From Promethearchaeota archaeon (GTDB lineage Archaea; Asgardarchaeota; Lokiarchaeia; Sigyniarchaeales; SOKP01), in contig JAHLWS010000014.1 in NCBI GenBank assembly GCA_019057795.1, positions 1 through 51,058 on the forward strand: 51,058 nucleotides of DNA. The letters are read 5' to 3'. Positions 25,289 to 35,100 of the stretch are shown here, piece after piece (the stretch's first letter is position 1; every line of letters begins with the position of its first letter). Position numbers and translations under genes: made by a program. The notes below the pieces were generated by a model that had not been told where the DNA came from, searched no databases, and saw only the letters and a program-made list of their open reading frames with translations.

Positions 25289-25308
25289 GTTTTCAACTCC
25301 AATTTGAA

Positions 25309-25329
25309 AAATTATCTGGTAGATAATTT
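25309..25329. promoter_or_regulatory. Perfect palindrome between two divergent tiny genes
   Basis: Nine-base arms AAATTATCT and AGATAATTT around GGT. It starts 21 bases before the GTG of the minus-strand gene and is followed by a plus-strand TATA-like TTTTATAAAA, so one bound protein could control both directions. Confidence 0.5.
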
Positions 25330-25404
25330 GGTTTTATAAAATAAGATTTCTTAAAGTATAGTAAAACCTTTACGATAATATTAAAATAATTAGAGGGAAT
25401 CAAG

Positions 25405-25590
25405 TTGCCAGAATATGAAGTTAAGGTAAAATTCTACATTTTTCCATATAGAAAATTTAAAATAAGCGCTAAAGATGAAAAGGAAGCAAGAAAAATCGCT
25501 AATGACCAAGCTCAACATATCATTGATACTTTAGATTTTAGCATAACTAATATAAAGGCAAAAGAATACCTCATGGACAAATTTCTGTGA
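25405..25590 (+). CDS. Small alpha/beta protein of unknown function
   Basis: 61 residues from TTG 25405 (GAGGGA seven bases upstream). Pattern: strand EYEVKVKFYIFPYRKFKISA, helix KDEKEARKIANDQAQHII, strand FSITNIKA. The phrase I-S-A-x-x-E-x-E-A is common in small beta-alpha-beta proteins such as the DpnD/PcfM-like group, but I do not assign it. Divergent from the 79-residue gene. A T9 tract (25608-25616) follows. Confidence 0.55.
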   Translation: MPEYEVKVKFYIFPYRKFKISAKDEKEARKIANDQAQHIIDTLDFSITNIKAKEYLMDKFL

Positions 25591-25739
25591 AAATTTTTAT
25601 TTTTCTCTTTTTTTTTCTTTTGGTTAAGATTAAACTTAGATTACTTCTAAATTCAAGTTGTAAACAATTATAAATGAAAAAATCTAACTCTATATATTTG
25701 AGTTTATTCAAATTGATCATTTTAGAATATTAAATGATT

Positions 25740-26321
25740 TTATTTATCCTTTCTATCTTTTTCTTTATTGAGATTGAAAAATGGAAACATGAATGGTATT
25801 TTAGAAGCATAATCTAAAAACTCTTCACCGTATTTGGCTTTTAATGATAAATCTTCTATTTTGGCTAAAAAGATATAAGCAATAACTTCTGCAATCCATA
25901 TATATACAATCCAAGAGCTTTTAAAAATTTCATAAGGAAAAATAATATTAACGGGAGTAGTTTCTAAACTTGTAATAGTAAACCCAAAAGTCATGATGAT
26001 TATACTAACATATTGAGGATGCCTAATATACTTATACGGTCCCTTTTTAATTAATTCTTTTCTATGGATAATTTGATAAATCAAACTATAAATAAAAAAG
26101 AAGCTTCCGAAATAAATTATATATATTCCCGGATAACCAAAGAAAGCAGAAAAATCCATTAATAAAATAGAAGGATTTTGAAAAAATGCAATAAGATAAC
26201 CAATTAATGGTAAACTCATTATACCATGCCATATGGAAGCATTTGGTATGTATTGAAAAACAGGAACAAGATATCCTATTACTTTTAGAATGCCCTCTTT
26301 TAATTTATTTAAGAGATCCAT
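25740..26321 (-). CDS. ICMT-like membrane methyltransferase
   Basis: 193 residues with about five membrane spans and the SAM-binding C-terminal motif of the isoprenylcysteine carboxyl methyltransferase / phospholipid methyltransferase family: KKGPYKYIRHPQYVSIIIM (RHPxY), then KIEDLSLKAKYGEEFLDYA, ending in a membrane-proximal helix. True ICMT methylates prenylated cysteines, but bacterial and archaeal relatives also methylate lipids or steroid-like compounds. The small GTPase in this window has no C-terminal cysteine, so it is not the substrate. Lipid or quinone methylation is as likely. Confidence 0.75.
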   Translation of the reverse strand: MDLLNKLKEGILKVIGYLVPVFQYIPNASIWHGIMSLPLIGYLIAFFQNPSILLMDFSAFFGYPGIYIIYFGSFFFIYSLIYQIIHRKELIKKGPYKYIRHPQYVSIIIMTFGFTITSLETTPVNIIFPYEIFKSSWIVYIWIAEVIAYIFLAKIEDLSLKAKYGEEFLDYASKIPFMFPFFNLNKEKDRKDK

Positions 26322-26387
26322 ATATCTTATAAAACAATGTATAATTTAATTTCTTATTATTCAAATTAATTATTTTGAGAAAATGAA

Positions 26388-27209
26388 ATGAAAATCGAAG
26401 ATATTCAAGATATAATCTATGAAAAGGAAGAAAACGGAATCTGTACTGTTACAATTAACCAACCCAAAAGAAAAAATGCAATGTCATTTGTAACCTTTTT
26501 AGAAATTGAGACCGTGTTAGCAGATATGGAAGCTGATAAAAATGCTAAAGTTTTGATTATTACTGGCTGCGAAGAAGCTAACGCGTTTTCGTCAGGAGGT
26601 TATTTCAATATGAATATGATAACTTCAATCCCTAAAGAAATATTAGAAGAAATTGATCTAACAGACATCGCGATTAAAAGATTGTCAATGAAATTTTGGA
26701 ATTTTTCTAAACCGGTAATCGCCGCTATAAACGGATTAGCAGTAGGTGCGGGTTTTACTATGCCATTAATAGGAGCTGATTTAATTTATATGTCTGAAGA
26801 TGCTTGGATTGGTTTTTATTTTATGAGACGCGCAGTTATAGCGGAATTTAGCGCCCATTTTTTGCTTCCATTTTACATTGGTTTTCAGAAAACTAAAGAA
26901 TTACTTTATTTTGGTAAGAAGATAACTGCTCAAGAAGCCTACGAGCTTGGCCTTGTAAATAAAGTTTTACCAAAAGAAGAATTGATGCCATTTGTTAGAG
27001 AGCAAGCATTGAGACTCATTCCTCCTAAAGGTCCGTCTTTATCGATAAAATTAATGAAAAAAACTATGCACGATTATTTTAAAGACATTTTATCAAGAAC
27101 GCTAGACCTTGAAAACGAAGGTCTCAGAACTCTTTTAAAAACCCACGACTTTAGAGAATCGTTGAAAGCATTAATTCAGAAACGAGATCCAACTTTTAAA
27201 GGAAAATAG
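26388..27209 (+). CDS. Crotonase / enoyl-CoA hydratase-isomerase family protein
   Basis: 273 residues. Substrate loop TINQPKRKNAMS (22-33), oxyanion parts AFSSGGYFN (66-74) and INGLAVGAGF (114-123). By hand alignment both hydratase glutamates are absent (Met125 and Phe145 at their places), although Glu153 lies close by. So it may catalyse isomerisation or hydrolysis rather than water addition. It lies just before the DUF1846 gene (40 bases) and near the acyl-CoA genes, but separated by the divergent ICMT-like gene. Confidence 0.85.
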   Translation: MKIEDIQDIIYEKEENGICTVTINQPKRKNAMSFVTFLEIETVLADMEADKNAKVLIITGCEEANAFSSGGYFNMNMITSIPKEILEEIDLTDIAIKRLSMKFWNFSKPVIAAINGLAVGAGFTMPLIGADLIYMSEDAWIGFYFMRRAVIAEFSAHFLLPFYIGFQKTKELLYFGKKITAQEAYELGLVNKVLPKEELMPFVREQALRLIPPKGPSLSIKLMKKTMHDYFKDILSRTLDLENEGLRTLLKTHDFRESLKALIQKRDPTFKGK

Positions 27210-27249
27210 TAATTTAAGTAATAAAAATTGTTTTAACTAAGTTAGATCA

Positions 27250-28776
27250 ATGACTATGACTATTGATAAAATTGGTTTTGATAACGAAAAGTATCTAAAA
27301 GAACAATCTATGAGCATCTTAGATCGAGCAGCTCAATTTGGAAATAAATTATATCTTGAATTCGGCGGAAAGCTGGTCTATGATTATCACGCTTCGCGAG
27401 TCCTTCCAGGGTTCGACCCAAATGTGAAAATGAAGCTTTTGAAGACTCTTGAAGATAAAATTGAGGTTATTATTTGTATATATTCTGGAGATATAGAAAG
27501 GAGGAAGATTCGCGCAGATTTTGGCATAACATATGACAATAATGCACTGAAATTAATCGACGATCTTCGAGATGGGGGGATTAACATATGTGCCGTGGTA
27601 GTGACGCGTTATAATGGTCAACAAGTAGTAAAACAATTCATGAATAAACTGGAACGCCGTGATATAAAAGTAGTTACACATCAGCTAATTAGAGGTTATC
27701 CAACCAACATTGATTTAATTATAAGTAAAGAGGGGTATGGTTCAAATGAATACATTGAAACATCCAAACCTATAATCATTGTCACTGCACCCGGACCAGG
27801 TAGTGGGAAATTGGCAACTTGTCTTTCTCAAATGTATCACGAGCATATAAGGGGGATAGATGCGGGTTATGCTAAATTTGAAACCTTTCCGATTTGGAAC
27901 TTACCGTTAAAACATCCTGTAAATATGGCATACGAATCGGCGACTGCTGACATCGGGGATTTTAATCAAGTGGATCCCTTTCATCTTGAAACTTATAATA
28001 TTACCGCAATAAATTATAACAGAGATGTTGAGATTTTTCCGGTGGTCAAGAAAATTATGCTAAGGATTATGGGTAAAAAATTAGTATATAAATCTCCTAC
28101 TGATATGGGTGTAAATAAAGCAGGTTTTGCTATAATTAACGATAATCTGGTGCAGCAAGCAGCAAAACAGGAATTGATCCGAAGATATTTTCGGTATAGC
28201 TGTGAATATGCAATGGGTGTTACGGAAAAGAAAACTGTGCAGAGAGCGGAACTGTTGATGAAAGAACTGAATCTCACAGTATTTGATCGAGAAGTGGTAA
28301 AAGAGGCTCGTCAAGCGTCTATAGCTGCCCAAAAAAAAGGTAAAGGAAATGATGGTGTATTTGCTGGAGCTGCATTACAATTGAGGAATGGAAATATAAT
28401 AACGGGTAATAATTCTCCACTGATGCATGCCGCTTCCAGTTTAATCTTAAATACTATCAAAGAATTAGCCGGTATCCCTAAAAACATTCATCTTTTGTCT
28501 CCAAATATTTTAAAATCTATAAGTTATTTAAAGTCGGAGATTTTTAATAACAATCGATTGAGTCTTAATCTCGAAGAGACTCTTATAGCCTTAAGTATAA
28601 GTGCCGATTTCAATCCTTCTGCTAAAGTTGCAATAGAAAAACTTAAGGAACTTTATGGTTGCGAAATGCATTCAACTCATATACCCACTCCAGGAGACGA
28701 AGCTGGCTTGAGAAGATTAGGACTTAACATAACATCAGATCCAAATTTTTCATCAAGAAGTCTTTTTATAACCTAA
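27250..28776 (+). CDS. DUF1846 family protein
   Basis: 508 residues, the normal size of DUF1846 proteins, which are known mainly from Firmicutes and have no settled function. Family blocks are clear: GFDNEKYLKEQSM, EFGGKLVYDYHASRVLPGFD, VVVTRYNGQQ, the phosphate-loop-like TAPGPGSGKLATCLSQMYHE and FETFPIWNLPLKHPVN. The PGPGSGK loop suggests nucleotide or phosphate binding. The gene stands between a crotonase and CTP synthase in the same direction. Its occurrence in an archaeon suggests transfer from bacteria. Confidence 0.85.
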   Translation: MTMTIDKIGFDNEKYLKEQSMSILDRAAQFGNKLYLEFGGKLVYDYHASRVLPGFDPNVKMKLLKTLEDKIEVIICIYSGDIERRKIRADFGITYDNNALKLIDDLRDGGINICAVVVTRYNGQQVVKQFMNKLERRDIKVVTHQLIRGYPTNIDLIISKEGYGSNEYIETSKPIIIVTAPGPGSGKLATCLSQMYHEHIRGIDAGYAKFETFPIWNLPLKHPVNMAYESATADIGDFNQVDPFHLETYNITAINYNRDVEIFPVVKKIMLRIMGKKLVYKSPTDMGVNKAGFAIINDNLVQQAAKQELIRRYFRYSCEYAMGVTEKKTVQRAELLMKELNLTVFDREVVKEARQASIAAQKKGKGNDGVFAGAALQLRNGNIITGNNSPLMHAASSLILNTIKELAGIPKNIHLLSPNILKSISYLKSEIFNNNRLSLNLEETLIALSISADFNPSAKVAIEKLKELYGCEMHSTHIPTPGDEAGLRRLGLNITSDPNFSSRSLFIT

Positions 28777-28898
28777 TTATATATCAATAATTTAATTTTT
28801 TATAATCTCGAAATTCTTATAAAATGTGGTTGCTATTTAATATATTTATAAAGATCAATTAATAATTATTATAAAAATCGGAGATGTGAAATATAGAA

Positions 28899-30593
28899 TT
28901 GACAGATGCCAATGAGAGTAACACACGATTTATATTCATTACGGGAGGTGTAATGTCTGGTATAGGTAAGGGAGTTGTTACCGCTAGTATAGGAAAGGTG
29001 CTTCAATTCCGGGGGTTCAATATTTCGGTGGTTAAGATCGACCCTTACCTAAATGTTGATCCAGGAACGCTTAATCCAATTGAACACGGTGAATGTTTTA
29101 TTACAGAAGATGTATGGGACTTTACACCCGTGCCAGAGTCAGACGAAAGATGTTATAAAATTTCTGAGATAGACCAGGACTTCGGGACTTACAGTAGATT
29201 TTTGGGTATCGAGATGCATCCTTCACATAATATAACTTCTGGCCAGATATATTTATCAACTATCTTAAGAGAAAGAAAAGGTAAATTCTTAGGAAAAACC
29301 GTACAATTGATCCCTCATGTGACTAGTATTATAAAGAAAAGATTAATGGCCATTTCAGAAAGTGAGAATTTAGATGTATTACTAATAGAATGTGGCGGAA
29401 CTGTAGGCGATTTAGAATCAAGTATCTTTTTGGAAGCTTTTCGACAAATTAAATTGGAATACCCTCATCGTACGGCTTTAGTTCACGTAACTCTTGTTCC
29501 TTATTCTCGGGCGGTTGGTCAGCAAAAATCAAAACCAACGCAACATTCTGTTAAAATGCTTCAAAGCGTGGGATTACAACCAGACATAATAATAGGTCGG
29601 AGTGAAAAACCTTTAGCTGACGATATAAAATCGAAAATCTCCCTTTACTCAAACATTCCAGAAGCCGCAGTAATTTCAAATCCCGATTTAGATGTCGTAT
29701 ACGAATTACCTTTATTATTTGAGGAACAAGGATTAGGAGATTTTCTTTGTGAACTTATAGATTTAAAAGCAAAATTAGTTTCGTATAGCGAAGTCACTAA
29801 TTATTCCGAATGGGTAAAAATGGTAGAGTTATACAAAAACGCAAGTAAAACGGTAAGAATTGCGATGCCTGGCAAATATTTTAATATATCTGATTCGTAT
29901 ATTTCCATCAACGATGCTTTAGAACACGCAGCGGCTCATCAAGGATATAAGACTGAATTGAAAATGATTAATATCACCGAAGACACCAATATTGAAGAAG
30001 TATTAAGAGATTGCGATGGAATACTATTGACACCCGGTTTTGGAGAGAGGGCTGTTGAGGGAATGATTAAATCGGCTGAATATGCTATGGAAAAGAAAGT
30101 GCCCTTTTTGGGTATTTGTTTTGGTGCTCAGTTGTTTTATATTGCCTTCTGTAGAAAATATTTAGGATTAACTGGAGCAAACTCCTCTGAAATAGTTACC
30201 GATACGCCATATCCTGTGGTAGATCTTTTAGAAAGCCAGAAAGATGTGACTGAGAAAGGTGGAAGTATGAGATTAGGTGCTCATAAAATAATTATTGAGA
30301 AGAACACTAAACTCTTTAACGCTTATAACCAAAAAGAAATTAAAGAAAGGTTTAGGCATAGATATCATATTCAAGAAAGATTTATTACAGAAGAAGCCAA
30401 ACAAAAAGGAATGATTGTATCAAGTAGAGATGAAACCGGGAAAATAATAAATAGCATTGAATTAAATCGAGACGACCATTGGATGGTTGGAACCCAATTT
30501 CACCCCGAATTTAAATCAAGACCATACGCTCCTAGTAAGTTATATTTTGATTTTATAAAAGCGTGTATTGCTAAAAAAGCTGGAAATATTTAA
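28899..30593 (+). CDS. pyrG: CTP synthase
   Basis: 564 residues. The amidoligase domain has the P-loop TGGVMSGIGKGV (15-26), KIDPYLNVDPGT (46-57), HGECFITED (63-71), IECGGTVGD (163-171; metal Glu164) and KPTQHSVK. The C-terminal class I amidotransferase domain has nucleophile Cys407 in LGICFGAQ and His535/Glu537 in QFHPEFKSRP. It makes CTP from UTP, ATP and glutamine. Odd: between FITED and YSRF there are about 16 residues more than usual (72-90), replacing the conserved DGAETDLDLG, next to metal Asp71. Start TTG 28899 after GGAGATGTGA; an in-frame ATA at 28893 is possible. Followed in frame by a cysteine-rich open stretch. Confidence 0.92.
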   Translation: MTDANESNTRFIFITGGVMSGIGKGVVTASIGKVLQFRGFNISVVKIDPYLNVDPGTLNPIEHGECFITEDVWDFTPVPESDERCYKISEIDQDFGTYSRFLGIEMHPSHNITSGQIYLSTILRERKGKFLGKTVQLIPHVTSIIKKRLMAISESENLDVLLIECGGTVGDLESSIFLEAFRQIKLEYPHRTALVHVTLVPYSRAVGQQKSKPTQHSVKMLQSVGLQPDIIIGRSEKPLADDIKSKISLYSNIPEAAVISNPDLDVVYELPLLFEEQGLGDFLCELIDLKAKLVSYSEVTNYSEWVKMVELYKNASKTVRIAMPGKYFNISDSYISINDALEHAAAHQGYKTELKMINITEDTNIEEVLRDCDGILLTPGFGERAVEGMIKSAEYAMEKKVPFLGICFGAQLFYIAFCRKYLGLTGANSSEIVTDTPYPVVDLLESQKDVTEKGGSMRLGAHKIIIEKNTKLFNAYNQKEIKERFRHRYHIQERFITEEAKQKGMIVSSRDETGKIINSIELNRDDHWMVGTQFHPEFKSRPYAPSKLYFDFIKACIAKKAGNI

Positions 30594-30791
30594 AGCACTA
30601 CGACAGAAAAGAAACCAAATGATTACTGTTACCTCATAAGGAGTTGCCAACCATGCATAAAAACACAAATATCAAAAAAGCACTTACCTTATTACGAATG
30701 CGAATTATGTATATGGCGTATTCGTTCTGATAACCCACGTCATTTAAAAAGTCTTCAAAGAATTTATGAAAAATATAATCCTAACATCTAA
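30594..30791 (+). CDS. Cys-rich open frame directly after the pyrG stop
   Basis: Starting with the codon right after the pyrG TAA and in the same frame, 65 codons stay open and read like protein: EKKPNDYCYLIRSCQPC ... KHLPYYECELCIWRIRSDNP ... LKSLQRIYEKYNPNI. Cysteines are arranged C-x5-C-x2-C then C-x2-C, a likely zinc ribbon with a basic helical tail. No ATG, GTG or TTG lies in frame. It may be a tiny zinc protein with an unusual start (an ACG at 30600 is one candidate), a readthrough extension of PyrG, or a gene that has lost its start. Confidence 0.45.
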   Translation, partial: STTTEKKPNDYCYLIRSCQPCIKTQISKKHLPYYECELCIWRIRSDNPRHLKSLQRIYEKYNPNI

Positions 30792-31006
30792 TTAATTTTT
30801 CTTGTAGTATCAATTAAATTTCTATAAACATATTCTCTAAAAGCCAGTTTTTCTAAAGAACATTTTTGTCTTAACCTAGAAGCTAAAAAAAGTTATTATT
30901 TATTTACCAAGCAGTTTTTATTTAACAGCTTAATAAATATTCTTAAAAGAAATTAATAGCTATTTTTAATTTAATGATATAAAATAAGAAGAATATATTT
31001 GTACAA

Positions 31007-32140
31007 ATGCTTTATAAGAAAGAAAGACCCGCAATTTTAATGCTTAAAGATGGTCGGTATTTTCAAGGAATTGGGTTTGGCGCGACAAAAACAATTTATG
31101 GCGAAATTGTATTTAATACAATAACGGGGGCGGGCTATAACGAGACTTTAACGGACCCCTCTTATAAAGGACAAATCGTTGTAATGACACACCCACTTGT
31201 TGGAAATTACGGAGTTCCAGCCTGGGAAAAAGACGAATGTGGCATTAACAAATATTTTGAATCAGATTCAATTAAAGTAAGTGGATTCGTTGTAAACGAG
31301 TGTTGTAAAAATCCGAGCCATTACGAAAGCACAAAGACCCTAAACGAATTTCTTTTAGAGGAAGATGTTCCCGGAATAGAATGGATAGATACTAGAGCGA
31401 TAACTATAATTTTAAGAGAAGAAGGAGTTCAAGTTGGATTACTTGCAGTGTTTAATCCGGGTGAAAAACCTAACATTGATGAGTTAAAAGAGAAAGCTAA
31501 AAATGTGGCCGATCCTAACCTTAGACATTTAGCAAGCGAAGTTTCGATTAAAGAAGTCAAGAAATTTACACCTACTAATCCGAAAGGTAAGGTAATTGTA
31601 ATTGATTTGGGAGTTAAACATAATATTCTTAGAAATTTAGTTAAAAGGAAAATGGAAGTAATTTTAGTTCCATACAATTATTCTTACGATGAAATTATGA
31701 GTTATAAACCAAATGGTGTATTTATATCCAACGGGCCAGGAGATCCCGCCACGTGCAAGAAAGCAATTGAAGTCGCTCGTAATTTAATCAAAAATAATAT
31801 TCCAACAATGGGCATATGCTTGGGGAATCAAATAATTGGTATAGCTGCAGGTGGATATTCTTATAAGTTAAAATACGGTCATAGAGGCGGAAACAAAACT
31901 GTTATTAATCCAATAACTAAGCAATGTTATATAACATCTCAAAATCATGGGTTTTGCGTGAAAGATTTTGAAAAGGGAGGCTTTAGCGAATTTCTCACTA
32001 ACATAGATGATGAATCAAATGAGGGGATAATTCACGATAGTAAGCCTATCTTTGCCGTTCAATTTCACCCTGAGGCCTGTCCAGGACCCTTAGATTCGTT
32101 GTATCTATTTGATAAATTTATCGAGCAAATGGAGTTATGA
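31007..32140 (+). CDS. carA: Carbamoyl-phosphate synthase small subunit
   Basis: 377 residues, full length. The N-terminal CPSase domain has FGATKTIYGEIVFNT and TDPSYKGQIVVMTHPLVGNYG. The C-terminal glutaminase has Cys271 in MGICLGNQ, the motif SQNHGFCV, and His/Glu in QFHPEACPGP. The residue after Gly in the nucleophile motif is Asn (GNQ) where most have His (GHQ). It supplies ammonia from glutamine to CarB. Its stop overlaps the carB start (ATGA). The gap 30792-31006 before it is AT-rich, with a short minus-strand open stretch only. Confidence 0.93.
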   Translation: MLYKKERPAILMLKDGRYFQGIGFGATKTIYGEIVFNTITGAGYNETLTDPSYKGQIVVMTHPLVGNYGVPAWEKDECGINKYFESDSIKVSGFVVNECCKNPSHYESTKTLNEFLLEEDVPGIEWIDTRAITIILREEGVQVGLLAVFNPGEKPNIDELKEKAKNVADPNLRHLASEVSIKEVKKFTPTNPKGKVIVIDLGVKHNILRNLVKRKMEVILVPYNYSYDEIMSYKPNGVFISNGPGDPATCKKAIEVARNLIKNNIPTMGICLGNQIIGIAAGGYSYKLKYGHRGGNKTVINPITKQCYITSQNHGFCVKDFEKGGFSEFLTNIDDESNEGIIHDSKPIFAVQFHPEACPGPLDSLYLFDKFIEQMEL

Positions 32141-35100
32141 TTATGCCGTTAGATAAATCGATAAAAAAAGCTTTAATTTTAGGCTCTGGGGGCATCCGAA
32201 TTGGGCAAGCTGGAGAGTTTGATTATTCTGGAAGTCAAGTTTTAAAAGCATTAAAAGAAGAAGGTATAGAAACGATATTAGTTAATCCGAATATTGCTAC
32301 TATTCAAACTGACCCTACATTATCTGATAGAGTATATTTACTTCCCATTAATGTAAAATATGTTGAGGAAGTAATAAAAAAAGAGAAACCAGATGGCATT
32401 TTACTGGCATTTGGAGGTCAGACAGCTCTAAATGTCGGTGTCGAACTAAAAGAGCAAGGAATATTAGAAAAATATAACATAAGAGTCCTTGGAACCCCTA
32501 TAGAGGCAATTGAAGTCACTGAAGATCGAGAATTATTCGTAAAAGCTATGAATGATGCAGATGCAAAAGTATGTCAAAGTAAAGCAGTAACATCATATAA
32601 AAAGGCGATTGAAGTAGCTCAAGAATTTGGGTTTCCTTTAATGCTCCGAGTAGCTTATACTTTAGGAGGTAGAGGATCAGGTATCATTGACAATATGAAA
32701 GATTTCGAAAGAATGGCAAAAAAAGGGTTAGCCCAATCGAGGATTAATCAAATTTTAATCGAGGAATCCGTGTGGGGTTGGAAAGAAATTGAATACGAAG
32801 TTGTAAGAGATTCTGTGGATAATTGCTTCATAAATTGTAATATGGAAAACTTTGACCCAGTTGGAATTCATACAGGAGAGAGTATAGTGGTAGCACCGAG
32901 TCAAACGCTCACTAACGAAGAATATCATATGTTGCGTTCTGCTTCAATTCGCGTCATAAGGGGTCTTGGGATTATCGGTGAATGCAACATTCAATACGCA
33001 TTAAATCCTTTTTCAAAAGAATTTCGAGTGATTGAAGTCAATGCTCGCCTTTCGAGATCCTCTGCGTTGGCCTCAAAAGCTACTGGGTACCCTTTAGCGT
33101 ACATAGCTGCCAAATTGGCAATTGGATATACTTTGCCAGAGCTAAAGAATAAAATTACTGGGATTACAACAGCATGTTTTGAACCCGCTCTTGATTATTT
33201 AGTTCTAAAAATTCCACGATGGGATTTAACGAAGTTTCATAAAGTTGATCGCCGCATAGGAAGTCAGATGAAATCAGTTGGGGAAGTAATGGCAATAGGA
33301 AGAACATTTGAAGAAGTTCTCCAAAAAGCAGTAAGAATGCTAGATATTGGTATGAAAGGATTAGTAGCAAATAATTTAGAACCAATTGAAGATGTCAATG
33401 AATTGAAATATACATTAAGAAACCCTACGGATTTAAGGCTCTTTAGAATTGCTGAGGCAATTAAAAAAGGAATCTCAATTGATGAAATATATCGTTTATC
33501 AAGAGTTGATAAATGGTTTTTGTATAAATTAAAAAATATAGTAGATCTTAAACGTCAGATACAAGATATTGAATTGCTTGAATCAGATGATGATGAGAAA
33601 AAATATTGGTTAGAGCGTGCTAAAAGATTTGGCTTTTCAGATGGCCAAATTGCTAAGATAATGGGCGTTGATACAATATTCATCCGGCAAATGAGAAGAA
33701 GACTAAATATTCATCCTTTTGTTAAAAGAATTGATACCTTAGCCGCCGAATGGCCAGCAGTGACTAATTATCTTTATTTAACATACAGCGCATCGGAGCA
33801 CGATATTAATTTTGAAAAGGAGCATAAATCTAATCTTAAAAAAGTTATTGTATTAGGCTCAGGAACTTATCGTATTGGCGCGAGTGTGGAATTTGATTGG
33901 GGCTCGGTTAATTGTTTATGGGGCTTAAAGAAGTTGGGAATCGACCAAGCAATAATGATTAATTATAACCCTGAAACAGTATCAACTGATTACGACATTT
34001 CAGATAAGCTTTATTTTGAGGAATTATCAGGAGAAAGAGTGTTAGATATCTGCGAACTGGAGAAAGCAGACGGTATCGTAGTATCCGCAGGGGGACAAAT
34101 AGCTCAAAACTTAGCTTCAAAATTTTCTAAATATTCTGAAATTTTTCGGAAAACAGGTATAAATATCTTGGGAACTCATGGAACGCGAATCGATATGGCG
34201 GAAAATAGGAGCAAATTCAGCACCTTATTAGATCAATTAAATATAAAGCAACCTGAATGGAATGCATTGACAACAAGCGAGGAAGCCATCGAATTTGCGC
34301 AGAAAGTGGGATATCCAATACTTGTTAGACCTTCATATGTATTAAGTGGAGCAGCTATGAGAGTTTCTTACGATGAAAAAACGCTAAAAGATACTCTTGA
34401 TCTCGCCGTATCCGTATCAAGTGAATACCCCGTTGTTATTACTAAATTCTTCACAGATGCTAGAGAAGTAGAGTGTGATGGAGTATGCGATGGTGAAAAT
34501 GTATTTATAGGTGCTATTGTAGAACACATCGAGAACGCAGGCATTCACAGTGGAGATGCTACTATGGCAATACCACCTCAAACAGTTTCCAACGAGGTTA
34601 TTTCAAAAATTGAAGATTATACGAATAAAATTGCCTTAGCATTAAAAATTTTCGGTCCTTTTAATGTTCAATATCTCGTTAAAAATAGCGAAGTTTACGT
34701 AATTGAATGCAATTTGCGGTCCAGTAGAAGTATGCCCTATGTTTCGAAATCTCGAGGCATAAATTTAATGCGCCTTGCAGCTGAAGTAATAATGGGGGGT
34801 AAGATTCCTAAAAGATTGATGAATCTTCCTTTGGGAAATTATGTATCAATAAAGGCCCCAATGTTTTCTTTCATGAGACTTGATAAGGCAGACCCTATAT
34901 TGGGGGTTGAAATGAGTTCAACGGGAGAGGTAGCTTGTATAGGCGAGGACTTTCCAGATGCCTTGATGAAATCGTTAGAAGCGGCTGATATGAATGTACC
35001 TATTGATGGTGGGAACATCTTGATCTCTGTAGGTGGTGATGAATTAAAAAATCAAGTAATTCCTTTAGCAAAAAAATTAAAAAACTTAGGTTTTACGATT

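Noticed and set aside
30788..30892. Minus-strand open stretch of about 34 codons (ASRLRQKCSLEKLAFREYVY...) before carA
   Set aside because: No start codon, bounded by stops, not identifiable. It could be a gene remnant, but chance cannot be excluded.
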